A stretch of DNA of 32,970 nucleotides from Candidatus Benthortus lauensis (GTDB lineage: Archaea; Thermoproteota; Nitrososphaeria_A; Caldarchaeales; Wolframiiraptoraceae), in NCBI GenBank assembly GCA_021650775.1, contig JAHSRM010000042.1, positions 1-32,970 of the forward strand. The letters run 5' to 3'. Position 1 is the first letter of the stretch; every line of letters starts with the position of its first letter. Shown here in pieces: positions 8,565-17,093 of this stretch. The position numbers were made by a program, and so were the translations under genes. The notes below the pieces were generated by a model that was given only the letters and a program-made list of their open reading frames with translations, had not been told where the DNA came from and did no database searches.

Positions 8565-9941
8565 GTGTCGGGTGTGGATGGGTATGTTCCCAGGCTGAGG
8601 GGGCTGAGGGCCGAGGATGTAGAGGGGTTCATAGGGATTGCGGGCTACTCGTCCAGCTCTCCAGGCATAGGGGGTGTGGTGAAGCTTGAGCCCGAGGACT
8701 TCCAGGCATGGGAGGTCCTAGACAATGGGCTGGATGCCAGGAGATGCTTTGAGGAAGGCGTGTTCCTGGACTCCTCCGGAAACCTAGTCCTCGCAGTCAT
8801 GGAGAAGCGTGGGATAGACAGTATAAGGGCTGCCTCGGTGGTGGCGAAGGAGCTTAGGGTGAAGCCCGGCATGGTGGGTATATGCGGGATAAAGGACAAG
8901 ATGAGCGTGAGCTGGCAGTTCATCTCCCTGCCCCAGACAGCCCTGAAGCCTGGAAGAACCCATGAAATCTCAGACTCGATAAGGATACGTGCAGTAGGAT
9001 ACATAGATAGGCGGCTCACCTCTAGGAGGCTGCTCCACAACAAGTTCAGGATAATCATTAGGCAGGCGAGGGCGGACTTGGGGGCGGTAGAGGAGACCCT
9101 GCGCCAGTTGGCGGAGAGAGGTGTCCCAAACTTCTATGGGCATCAACGATTCGGGATAACGAGGCCCATAACACCGATAGTCGGGAGACTGATTCTGGAG
9201 GGCAGGTTGGAGGAGGCGGTCTCAGCCTTCCTAGCCGACTACTCTCCCCTGGAGGATGAGAAGAATAGGTCTGCCAGGGAGCGCCTCATGAGGGAGTGGG
9301 ACCTGGCCTCGGCCTTAGAGTATTACCCACGGACCCTGAGATACGAGAGACGGGTCCTGAGATACTTGGTGGAGCATGAAGGCGATTACCTCGGCGCCTT
9401 GAGAAGCCTACCCCTGAGGCTCAGACGCCTCCTAGTCGAGTCCGTCTCCTCCCTCATCTTCAACAAGACCCTCTCAAGACTACTCCGGGAAGACCCCCAA
9501 TTAAGTAGCCCCGAGGTAGGAGACCTAGCGGCCCCTGTAGGGATGGGTGGACGGGTTGAGAAGGAGCGGGTTCTGAGGGTCAGGGAGGGGAATCTGAGGC
9601 AGGTGGAGAGGCTCATTAGGGAGGGGAGGATGACCATAGTCCTGCCTGTCCCCGGCTACGCCTCCAGAATCCCGAATAACCGGAAGGGTGAGGCCCTGAG
9701 AAAGGCCATGGAGGAGGTGGGCGTAGATAGAAAGATGTTCAACGTTAGGCACCTGCCGGAGACCTCGACCCGGGGAGACCTGAGACCGCTAACGATACCT
9801 CGATGGAGCTGCCGGCCGATACGGGTGTCCGACGACACCGTGGAGCTGGAGATGACGCTGCCCCCGGGAAGCTACGCAACAATCCTCCTCAGGGAGATAA
9901 TGAAGCCACCCACCCCGCTAGCCTTCATAGGCAAGACCTAA
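8565..9941 (+). CDS. truD: tRNA pseudouridine(13) synthase TruD
   Basis: EDFQAWEV, GIKDKMSVSWQFISL, NFYGHQRFG, MFNVRHLPETSTRGDLRPL; GTG at 8565 avoids the long overlap with pth2 in the track ORF (8499). Confidence 0.92.
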   Translation: MSGVDGYVPRLRGLRAEDVEGFIGIAGYSSSSPGIGGVVKLEPEDFQAWEVLDNGLDARRCFEEGVFLDSSGNLVLAVMEKRGIDSIRAASVVAKELRVKPGMVGICGIKDKMSVSWQFISLPQTALKPGRTHEISDSIRIRAVGYIDRRLTSRRLLHNKFRIIIRQARADLGAVEETLRQLAERGVPNFYGHQRFGITRPITPIVGRLILEGRLEEAVSAFLADYSPLEDEKNRSARERLMREWDLASALEYYPRTLRYERRVLRYLVEHEGDYLGALRSLPLRLRRLLVESVSSLIFNKTLSRLLREDPQLSSPEVGDLAAPVGMGGRVEKERVLRVREGNLRQVERLIREGRMTIVLPVPGYASRIPNNRKGEALRKAMEEVGVDRKMFNVRHLPETSTRGDLRPLTIPRWSCRPIRVSDDTVELEMTLPPGSYATILLREIMKPPTPLAFIGKT

Positions 9942-9978
9942 AAACAGTCAAATCCCCCAAGTAGGAGAGAACAGGGCC

Positions 9979-10632
9979 ATGGCATACATAGCACGCAGCA
10001 ACAACTCGAACGCAACGTGGACGCTCATAGCGTTAAACGTGGTAATCTTCATACTTACGTCGAGTCTTCAGGCATCCTCCCCCGTGGAGTTCAGGCGCCT
10101 AATCTTCAGCTTCGGGGCCATACCACTATACGTTATCGCATGGGTCGAGCCTTGGAGACTCATTACCTCCATGTTCCTTCACGCCGGCCTTGAGCATCTT
10201 CTCCTCAACATGTTCGCCCTATTCATCTTCGGCCCCGAGATAGAGATGGTGTTGGGGAAGCCCAGGTTCCTGCTACTCTACTTCCTGAGCGGCATAATGG
10301 CTGACATAGTGCATTCATACTTCATCTTGATGTTCTTTCCCTACCCGACCCTGCTGGCGACGCCTGCCATAGGCTCATCTGGAGCAATATTCGGGGTAAT
10401 GGCGGCCTACGCCCTCCTCTTCCCCAGGAGAACCCTTGTGGTCTTCCCGCTCATGCTCCCAGCCCCAGCCATACTCGTCATAACCTTCATAATCCTCGCC
10501 CAGATATTCCTAGCATTCCTCACACCGTTCTCGGAGGTGGCCTTCGCAGCCCACGTGGGAGGCTTCCTCACAGGCCTCATACTGACCCTGCTCTACAAGC
10601 CCTCGATAAGACGCCTCCCCCTAAGCTACTAA
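9979..10632 (+). CDS. Rhomboid family intramembrane serine protease
   Basis: ITSMFLHAGLEHLLLNMFALFIFG, GSSGAIFGVMAAYALLFP, AAHVGGFLTGLILTLLY. Confidence 0.93.
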   Translation: MAYIARSNNSNATWTLIALNVVIFILTSSLQASSPVEFRRLIFSFGAIPLYVIAWVEPWRLITSMFLHAGLEHLLLNMFALFIFGPEIEMVLGKPRFLLLYFLSGIMADIVHSYFILMFFPYPTLLATPAIGSSGAIFGVMAAYALLFPRRTLVVFPLMLPAPAILVITFIILAQIFLAFLTPFSEVAFAAHVGGFLTGLILTLLYKPSIRRLPLSY

Positions 10633-10649
10633 ACCATGAGTGGAGAGGA

Positions 10650-10664
10650 ATATAACTTAAATTT
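10650..10664 (+). promoter_or_regulatory. Archaeal TATA-box-like element upstream of nuoB
   Basis: ataacttaaattt in the intergenic gap, with purine-rich gaggaaggt directly before ATG 10690. Confidence 0.4.
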
Positions 10665-10689
10665 GGGGGAAGAGTAGGCAGAGGAAGGT

Positions 10690-11349
10690 ATGCCGGTCAC
10701 CCCCTTCCCGCTTATCTCGAGGTTGCCGAGGAAGACCGGTATATTCGGCTACACCCTCGCATCCTCCAAGACCATTCTTGAGTCGGTTGTCGAGAGGGTT
10801 GTTCCGGAGGAGGAGCGTGAGAGGGCCATCGAGGAGTATGGGTTGGGTAGGGCTGTCAGGGTGGAGAAGGACGGGGAGACGCACTACATCATCCAGAAAA
10901 TCAAGGACAACACCCTCATAAGATACTTCGTGAACTGGAGCAGGCTGGCGTCCCTCTGGCCAGTCCACCTAACCACGGCGTGCTGCTCGGTGGAGTTCGC
11001 AGCCTTCTCGAGTAGTAGATACGACCCCGAGAGGTTTGGATGGATTCCTGCCACGGCCACCATGAGGCAGTCGGATGTCCTCCTAATCGAGGGGACTGTG
11101 AGCGGTAAGATGGTCCAGAGAATCAGGCTAATCTACGACCAGATGCCGAGGCCCAAGTGGGTTGTGGCCATGGGAGCATGCGCAATCTCGGGCGGACTCT
11201 ACGCAAAGGACTCCTACAACGTCCTCCAAGGACTCAACGACATAATCCCCGTGGACGTCTATATCCCCGGGTGTCCCCCAAGGCCCGAGACCCTCTTCCA
11301 GGGCATACTCCTCCTGAGGGACAAGATTCTCAAGTCGAGGTTGGAGTAG
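10690..11349 (+). CDS. nuoB: NADH-quinone oxidoreductase (complex I) subunit B
   Basis: TACCSVEFAAF, EGTVSGKMVQRIRLIYDQMPRPKWVVAMGACAISGG, VDVYIPGCPPRPE. Confidence 0.96.
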   Translation: MPVTPFPLISRLPRKTGIFGYTLASSKTILESVVERVVPEEERERAIEEYGLGRAVRVEKDGETHYIIQKIKDNTLIRYFVNWSRLASLWPVHLTTACCSVEFAAFSSSRYDPERFGWIPATATMRQSDVLLIEGTVSGKMVQRIRLIYDQMPRPKWVVAMGACAISGGLYAKDSYNVLQGLNDIIPVDVYIPGCPPRPETLFQGILLLRDKILKSRLE

Positions 11350-11351
11350 GG

Positions 11352-11840
11352 ATGACGTGGGAGAAGCTTAAGGAGGTTCTGGACAACGTCTCGAAGAGGT
11401 TCGGGGACTCGGTGTCGGCTGTAATGGAGGAGGGTAAGATAGCGAAGCTCGTCGTCGAGGCGGGGAAACTGGTTGAGGTCGCCGAGCATCTAAGAGACCT
11501 GGGCTTCGACCACGTTAAAGCGGTTACGGGCATAGACTTGGTTAAGTTGAGGAAGGGTGGGGGGAACCTGATAGAGGTCTCCTATCAGCTCGGCTCCTAC
11601 ACTGTGGAAGAGCTTAGGGACAGCGTCCTCAACCTCTCCGTCAAGGTCGATAGGGACAACCCCCAATCCCCCTCACTCTACAAGGTCTGGCCCAGCGTGG
11701 AATACCATGAGAGAGAGGTGTATGAGATGCTTGGAGTAAAGTTCCAGGGCCACCCAGACCTCAGGAGACTCCTCCTACCCGAATACTGGATGGACATCCC
11801 ACCCCTCAGGAAGGACTACAAGGTTCCAGGGAGGGACTAA
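11352..11840 (+). CDS. nuoC: NADH-quinone oxidoreductase subunit C
   Basis: WPSVEYHEREVYEMLGVKFQGHPDLRRLLLPEYW, IPPLRKDYKVPGRD; ATG at 11352. Confidence 0.95.
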   Translation: MTWEKLKEVLDNVSKRFGDSVSAVMEEGKIAKLVVEAGKLVEVAEHLRDLGFDHVKAVTGIDLVKLRKGGGNLIEVSYQLGSYTVEELRDSVLNLSVKVDRDNPQSPSLYKVWPSVEYHEREVYEMLGVKFQGHPDLRRLLLPEYWMDIPPLRKDYKVPGRD

Positions 11841-11844
11841 GGGA

Positions 11845-13065
11845 ATGGTCGTTGAGGAGACCCGGAAGATAGATGTATATGATGTGGGCGGACCCGAGCT
11901 GAGGTTCAGTTACGGGCCCCAGCACCCCGGGACAGGGCACTTCAGGATGATAGTGACCCTCCGAGGGGACACGATAGTGGATGTAGAGCCTGACCCGGGC
12001 TTCGTCCACAGAGGCGAGGAGAAGATGGCCGAGTATAAGGGGTGGATAACCAACATACCCCACCTCGAGCGCCCAGTCATACTAGACTCCACTGGAATAA
12101 CCCTTCCATACTGCCTAGCCGTGGAGAAGCTCATGGGGGTCGAGCCTCCAGAGAGGGCCAAGTATCTGAGAACAATCATAGCGGAGCTCGACAGGATTGG
12201 TAGCCACCTATACTGGTTCGGGCTCTACGGCGTCTTCCTAGGCCACACGACCATGTTCCTCTGGTGCTTCAGCGACAGGGAATACCTCGTGGACCTGGCC
12301 CAACTCATAAGCGGGGCGAGGATAACACATGCTTACATAGTTCCTGGAGGTGTTAGGAATGATGCGCCTAAGAAGGTTCCAAGGGGGCTTGTAAGGGAGT
12401 TCAAGCACTACTACAAGGCCATGATGGGCAGGGAGCCGGATGAGGGAGAGCTGAGCGAGGATTTCGGGAAATATGTTAAGGCTGTATGCGACTTCATGGA
12501 GGCTAGGCTCCAACAGTATTGGGATATGTTCTTCGACAGCGAGATATTCATCGAGAGAACGAGGGGCATCGGGGTTCTTAGAAAGGAGGATGCGGTAAGA
12601 CTTGGGGCTGTTGGGACAACCCTCCGTGCCTCGGGGATAAAAGCCGACACAAGGATAGATGACCCCTACGACGCATACCCATACCTGAAGTTCGAGATAC
12701 CTGTGAGAACTGAGGGAGACTGCTACGCAAGAGCCATGGTAGGGTTCGAGGAGATACGCCAAAGCCTAAACATAATCCGGCAGGCGGTGGAGCAGATGCC
12801 CGAAGGCCCGGTAAAGAATAAGCAGCATCCAATAGTTCTGAAGGTTCCGCCGGGAGAGGCGGTGGCGAGGGCCGAGGCTGCCAGGGGCGAGATGCTCTAC
12901 TACATCGTCTCGGATGGAGGGCCTAGGCCATACAGGGTGAAGATAAGCCCGCCGAGCTTCAGGCTGCTCCCAGTCCTCAAGCACCTGGCCAGGGGGATAA
13001 GGGTGGCCGACCTACCCCCAGTCTACTGGAGCCTTAACTACTGGCCTGTCGAGGCAGACCGCTAG
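11845..13065 (+). CDS. nuoD: NADH-quinone oxidoreductase subunit D
   Basis: YGPQHPGTGHFRM, FVHRGEEKMAEYKGW, CLAVEKLMGVEPPERAKYLRTIIAELDRIGSHLYW, MLYYIVSDGGPRPYRVKISPPSF. Confidence 0.96.
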   Translation: MVVEETRKIDVYDVGGPELRFSYGPQHPGTGHFRMIVTLRGDTIVDVEPDPGFVHRGEEKMAEYKGWITNIPHLERPVILDSTGITLPYCLAVEKLMGVEPPERAKYLRTIIAELDRIGSHLYWFGLYGVFLGHTTMFLWCFSDREYLVDLAQLISGARITHAYIVPGGVRNDAPKKVPRGLVREFKHYYKAMMGREPDEGELSEDFGKYVKAVCDFMEARLQQYWDMFFDSEIFIERTRGIGVLRKEDAVRLGAVGTTLRASGIKADTRIDDPYDAYPYLKFEIPVRTEGDCYARAMVGFEEIRQSLNIIRQAVEQMPEGPVKNKQHPIVLKVPPGEAVARAEAARGEMLYYIVSDGGPRPYRVKISPPSFRLLPVLKHLARGIRVADLPPVYWSLNYWPVEADR

Positions 13066-13066
13066 C

Positions 13067-13477
13067 CTACTCCCCCATCACCTGAACCGTGTAGCTTCTA
13101 CTCCTAGGCCCGTCGAACTCGGCTAGGAATATGCTCTGCCACGTCCCCGTCATTAATCGTCCATCGGATACCGGTATCCAGACAGAGGGGTTCAGTAGGA
13201 TAGACCTCAGGTGACTGTGAGCGTTATTATCTATCTCATCATGCCTGTATCCAGCGCCCTTGGGGGCCAGTTTCTCGAGGAAGTCTATGATATCCCTCTT
13301 TAGGCGCTCCTCGTCCTCGTTGATGTAGATGCCCATGGTTGTATGATGCGAGAACACTATCACGCCGCCATTCCTCACCCCGCTCTCCCTCACAACCTCC
13401 TCAACCTCCCCAGTAACATTAATCAACTCGACGGGCTTGGAGGTCTTTACCCTAATAGTTCTTCTAAAGACCTTCAT
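13067..13477 (-). CDS. YjbQ/UPF0047 family (secondary thiamine-phosphate synthase-like) protein
   Basis: GVIVFSHHTTMGIYINEDEERLKRDI, NNAHSHLRSILLNPSVWIPVSDGRLMTGTWQSIFLAEFDGPRSRSYTVQVMG. Confidence 0.95.
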   Translation of the reverse strand: MKVFRRTIRVKTSKPVELINVTGEVEEVVRESGVRNGGVIVFSHHTTMGIYINEDEERLKRDIIDFLEKLAPKGAGYRHDEIDNNAHSHLRSILLNPSVWIPVSDGRLMTGTWQSIFLAEFDGPRSRSYTVQVMGE

Positions 13478-13503
13478 GGCACTAGAGTGTTGGATGAGAT
13501 ATT

Positions 13504-14604
13504 TTAAGCCTTTAGGTCGAGTGCTGCGAACCTAGATGGACTGTAGGGTTCAAGGTTTATCGAGGGATTTAGGCCCATGACCTCCTCTGCCAGGGATTGG
13601 GCCAGGGCGACGCCCTTCATGAGACCGTATCCTCTCAGCCCATCTATTATGTAGAGGTTCTCGAATCCCTCAAGCCTCCCAACTATAGGCTCGAAGTCGG
13701 GTGGGATGCTGCAGGGGCCAGCCCACTCATCTACCAGCTCCACCTCACCCTTAACCCTCAGCCTGAGAAGCCTCTCAGCATCCTTGCCAAACTCGGGGTT
13801 AGGCCTACCCAGGCATTCATCCGGGTTGCCGCAAGGCTCCGCATGATATCCGCCTCCGACCAGGGTCCTATCAAACCCGGGTCTCCAATAACTCTGATGA
13901 ACCTCGTCTGCGAAAGCTGGGGCATCCACGCTCACCCTAAACCTATGCGCAGGGCATTTAATCACCCATACAGGAATCCTTACACCGGCCTTGGAGAGAA
14001 TGCGCTGATTCCATGGACCCATGCAGAGGAATATCACGTCGGCTCTCAGCTCCCCGCCGCTCGTCTTAACAAACTCCACGTGATTCTTCTCCAGGCCCAG
14101 ATACAGCACTTCATAGCGTCTTACATCCACACCCACCTCGACAGCTCTCTCCCTAAGAAATTCGAGTAAAGTTCCGGGCTCCACGCCCATGTCAATCCAC
14201 GTATGCGTTACTACCTCTCCCTCCTGGAATCTAAGGCTCGGCCATCTTCTTGAAGCCTCTACGTGGTTGAGCTGCTCGAATCTTACTCCAGCCCTCCTCA
14301 ATAGCTCTCTAGTCTCCTCAGAGTCTTCCTCATCCTCTATGGAGAGAAATCCCCGGCTTACCAGACCCGTGGACTCACGGCCGCCGTCTCCTAGAAGCTC
14401 CTCAAGAATCTCTATGGACTTTGCCGCAATCCTAATCTCCTCCTCGCTCTCAAGCTGGACAGTTATCACTCCCGCTGAACGGGATGTAGCGCCTCCACCC
14501 CTGTCCATCCTATCCACTAGTATCACGTCCTCGCCGGCCATACCTAGCCTTAAAGCCGCTGATAAGCCTGCTATACCTCCCCCGAGAACCAGATACCTCG
14601 CCAA
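13504..14604 (-). CDS. FAD-dependent oxidoreductase, DAO/sarcosine-oxidase-like
   Basis: ARYLVLGGGIAGLSAALRLGMAGEDVILVDR, CMGPWNQRIL, DEWAGPCSIPPDFEPIVG, LYIIDGLRGYGLMKGVALAQSLAE. Confidence 0.9.
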   Translation of the reverse strand: MARYLVLGGGIAGLSAALRLGMAGEDVILVDRMDRGGGATSRSAGVITVQLESEEEIRIAAKSIEILEELLGDGGRESTGLVSRGFLSIEDEEDSEETRELLRRAGVRFEQLNHVEASRRWPSLRFQEGEVVTHTWIDMGVEPGTLLEFLRERAVEVGVDVRRYEVLYLGLEKNHVEFVKTSGGELRADVIFLCMGPWNQRILSKAGVRIPVWVIKCPAHRFRVSVDAPAFADEVHQSYWRPGFDRTLVGGGYHAEPCGNPDECLGRPNPEFGKDAERLLRLRVKGEVELVDEWAGPCSIPPDFEPIVGRLEGFENLYIIDGLRGYGLMKGVALAQSLAEEVMGLNPSINLEPYSPSRFAALDLKA

Positions 14605-14656
14605 AACTCCGCATCCCCACAGCCAGGTTTAATTCTAAGGACACATCAATTTATGG

Positions 14657-15376
14657 TTGATGCTCGTGGATGCACACTGCCACCTATACGGGTTCACGGA
14701 CAAAGAACTGAAGGAATTCAAGGGTCTCGTCATAGCCTCCGTGGGAGAAGACTTGGAGAGCAGCATGCGGAACATTAGTTTATCCAAGAAGTATGGTTGG
14801 GTCAAGCCCTTCGTTGGGATTCATCCATGGAATATCGAGGATTACTCAGAGGAGGAGTTCAAGGCCGTGGAGACGCTGATTAGAGAGGGTGAGGTGGCCG
14901 GGATAGGGGAGGTTGGGCTGGATAAACGCTTGGGGAAGAAGTGGGAGAAACAGGTAGAGTTGTTCGAGAGGTTCTGCTCCCTGGCAGCCGAACTCAACCT
15001 ACCCCTAAACATACATGCCCTCGACGCATGGAGAGAAGCATTCCACATACTCCAAAAATACTCGATAAAGCGTGCATTATTCCACTGGTATACTGGGCCC
15101 CAGGACCTCCTGAAGGATATAGAGGGTGCAGGCTACTACATATCAATCAACCCATCCGTCAAGATTCAGCCAAAACATAGAGCCATACTAGAGAAGGCAG
15201 ACCTAGAGGTTATATTAACAGAGAGCGACGGCCCCTACAATTATAAGGGGCTGAGGCTTAACCCGCTGATGATAAATGACTTGGTGAAGGAGATTGCGAG
15301 TGTTAAGGACGTTTCCTACGACGAGGTTTCCCGCATCGTCTCGAGGAACTTTGAGAGACTTCTCTACAATCCCTAA
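14657..15376 (+). CDS. TatD family metal-dependent hydrolase
   Basis: VDAHCHLYGF, FVGIHPWNI, GIGEVGLDKR, LNIHALDAW, LTESDGPY. Confidence 0.92.
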   Translation: MMLVDAHCHLYGFTDKELKEFKGLVIASVGEDLESSMRNISLSKKYGWVKPFVGIHPWNIEDYSEEEFKAVETLIREGEVAGIGEVGLDKRLGKKWEKQVELFERFCSLAAELNLPLNIHALDAWREAFHILQKYSIKRALFHWYTGPQDLLKDIEGAGYYISINPSVKIQPKHRAILEKADLEVILTESDGPYNYKGLRLNPLMINDLVKEIASVKDVSYDEVSRIVSRNFERLLYNP

Positions 15377-15758
15377 CCTTACTCATCTTCTGCTTAAGAA
15401 TTCTATGAAGAACCTTTGCCTCTCCATCAAAATCAATTCTACCATGGTCTAGGAGGCTTCCGCTGAAAGTCTTGGGTATGTGGAGAAGTTCGTGAATGAT
15501 TACCTCGTCCTTCTCATCTTCCGGCAGACTGTCAAACTGCTCCGAGATGAACTCTATCACGTAGTGGGGCTTCATCCCAACACCCCTGAGAAACGCTTTT
15601 GAGACACCGTGAATTCGGGCAATAGTCCTCGGCGCATTAGCTCCATAGCTTCTCACACACTTAACCCTATCAGCATCAATATGCGTCAAACCCAATGCCT
15701 CAACTATCTTCCTCACACGCTCATCAAGATCTGGAGCAGGCACATATGTTATCGTCAT
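15303..15758 (-). CDS. Putative zinc metallopeptidase (HExxH)
   Basis: DEVIIHELLHIPKTFSGSLLDHGRIDFDGEAKVLHRIL; 3' end overlaps the TatD gene antisense by 74 nt. Confidence 0.75.
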   Translation of the reverse strand: MTITYVPAPDLDERVRKIVEALGLTHIDADRVKCVRSYGANAPRTIARIHGVSKAFLRGVGMKPHYVIEFISEQFDSLPEDEKDEVIIHELLHIPKTFSGSLLDHGRIDFDGEAKVLHRILKQKMSKVRDCREVSQSSSRRCGKPRRRKRP

Positions 15759-15793
15759 AACGTCTCGTTGAGTGATTGAGACATATTTTAGGA

Positions 15794-16315
15794 TTATTTC
15801 TGTGCTGAAAATAGGTTTTCCTCAGAGTAGTATTCTCTCATTGCTTCGAGTAGTTCTAATGTTCTGGCCAAGATTCTGTATTCTTTTTCTGCGAGTATCC
15901 ATCCGACTCTCGTGTTTATCATGACTAGGTAGATTGTTGTGGGTGGTTGCTGGGGGAGGCGGCTGGATAACTCGTTGCTTATCGTTATGCTGTAGAGTCT
16001 TCCCTCCTTCTTACCTGAGATAACGGTCATGACTCCACGCTGTATATCCTCAACATTCATCTCAACAACGTCTGCCTTATTCTCCACAACCGCTATCTCT
16101 TCCACTATGTATCTATGCTCCTTTGTCTGCCTACTCATTATCGCCCTAACCCTCACCCGTATCCCAGGCTTAAGCCATTCGGGAGGCTCCCTGAGATACA
16201 CTACCTCCCCCTTCCCGCTAGGCCTAACAATCCTAAGCCTATATTCCAAGAGCCCCCTATACACCCTAGGCTCAATGCATGCAACATATCCCTCTAGGGC
16301 TATTTTCTCGTTCAT
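15794..16315 (-). CDS. Hypothetical protein (N-terminal beta-rich, possibly OB-like)
   Basis: 173 aa ORF divergent from the ABC operon, with AT-rich upstream sequence; no family recognised. Confidence 0.65.
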   Translation of the reverse strand: MNEKIALEGYVACIEPRVYRGLLEYRLRIVRPSGKGEVVYLREPPEWLKPGIRVRVRAIMSRQTKEHRYIVEEIAVVENKADVVEMNVEDIQRGVMTVISGKKEGRLYSITISNELSSRLPQQPPTTIYLVMINTRVGWILAEKEYRILARTLELLEAMREYYSEENLFSAQK

Positions 16316-16346
16316 TCCACAATTCCTATGCGTTACCGTTTCATGA

Positions 16347-16360
16347 TAAAGTTTGCTTTA
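16347..16360. promoter_or_regulatory. Inverted repeat in a divergent promoter region (TAAAG-tttg-CTTTA)
   Basis: Perfect 5-bp arms with 4-nt spacer in the intergenic region between 16315 (-) and 16413 (+), next to TATA-like ttatatta. Confidence 0.3.
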
Positions 16361-16412
16361 CAGAAATCATTATATTATTGGGTCGGGAGATTAGGGCTCG
16401 GTGGGGTAGAGG

Positions 16413-17093
16413 ATGGATGATGCGATAAGGTTTGAGAACGTGTGGAAGATTTATCGGATGGGGAAGGTCGAGGTTCCCGCACTTAGAGGATTATCTCTAA
16501 GCATAAGGAGGGGCGAGCATGTAGCCATAATGGGTCCCAGCGGCAGCGGTAAATCCACGTTCCTCCATCTAGCAGGTGCCCTCGACCATCCTACCAAGGG
16601 TCGGGTGCTTATAGAAGGCAGGGACCCGTCCAAGCTTAGTGATGCCGAGCTTAGCAGGCTTAGGAACAAGCTTATAGGATTCGTCTTCCAAACCTTCAAC
16701 CTTATACCCCGGCTAACAGCAATCCAGAACGTAATCCTCCCCCTCACACTCCAAGATATACCCCAAAGCGAGAGGAGAAAAAGGGCTGAGGAAGCGTTGA
16801 GACAGGTGGGCTTAGCGCATAGAATGAATCATAGGCCGAACGAGATGAGTGGAGGGGAGCAGCAGAGAGTGGCCATAGCACGAGCCATAGTGACCAGGCC
16901 GAAGATACTCCTAGCAGATGAGCCGACAGGAAACCTAGACTCACACTCAGCATCAGAGATTGTAGAACTATTAACCAGGCTGAACAAGGAGCTGGGTGTG
17001 ACGCTGGTGGTGGTAACCCATAACCCTGATGTGGGAAATGCTGCCCAGAGAATAATCAAGATTAGGGATGGTGTCGTGTATGAAGAGAACTAA
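16413..17093 (+). CDS. ABC transporter ATP-binding protein, MacB/LolD-like
   Basis: Walker A GPSGSGKST, signature MSGGEQQRVAIARAI, Walker B ILLADEPTGNLD. Confidence 0.95.
   Translation: MDDAIRFENVWKIYRMGKVEVPALRGLSLSIRRGEHVAIMGPSGSGKSTFLHLAGALDHPTKGRVLIEGRDPSKLSDAELSRLRNKLIGFVFQTFNLIPRLTAIQNVILPLTLQDIPQSERRKRAEEALRQVGLAHRMNHRPNEMSGGEQQRVAIARAIVTRPKILLADEPTGNLDSHSASEIVELLTRLNKELGVTLVVVTHNPDVGNAAQRIIKIRDGVVYEEN

Noticed and set aside
12238-12762. Long minus-strand ORF (174 aa) antisense to nuoD
   Set aside because: Lies wholly inside the well-supported nuoD gene; composition-driven shadow ORF with no domain pattern.
13205-13255. Minus-strand ATGATGA followed about 25 nt later by CTGA in the YjbQ gene
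   Set aside because: Within conserved coding sequence and lacks D'/C' boxes.
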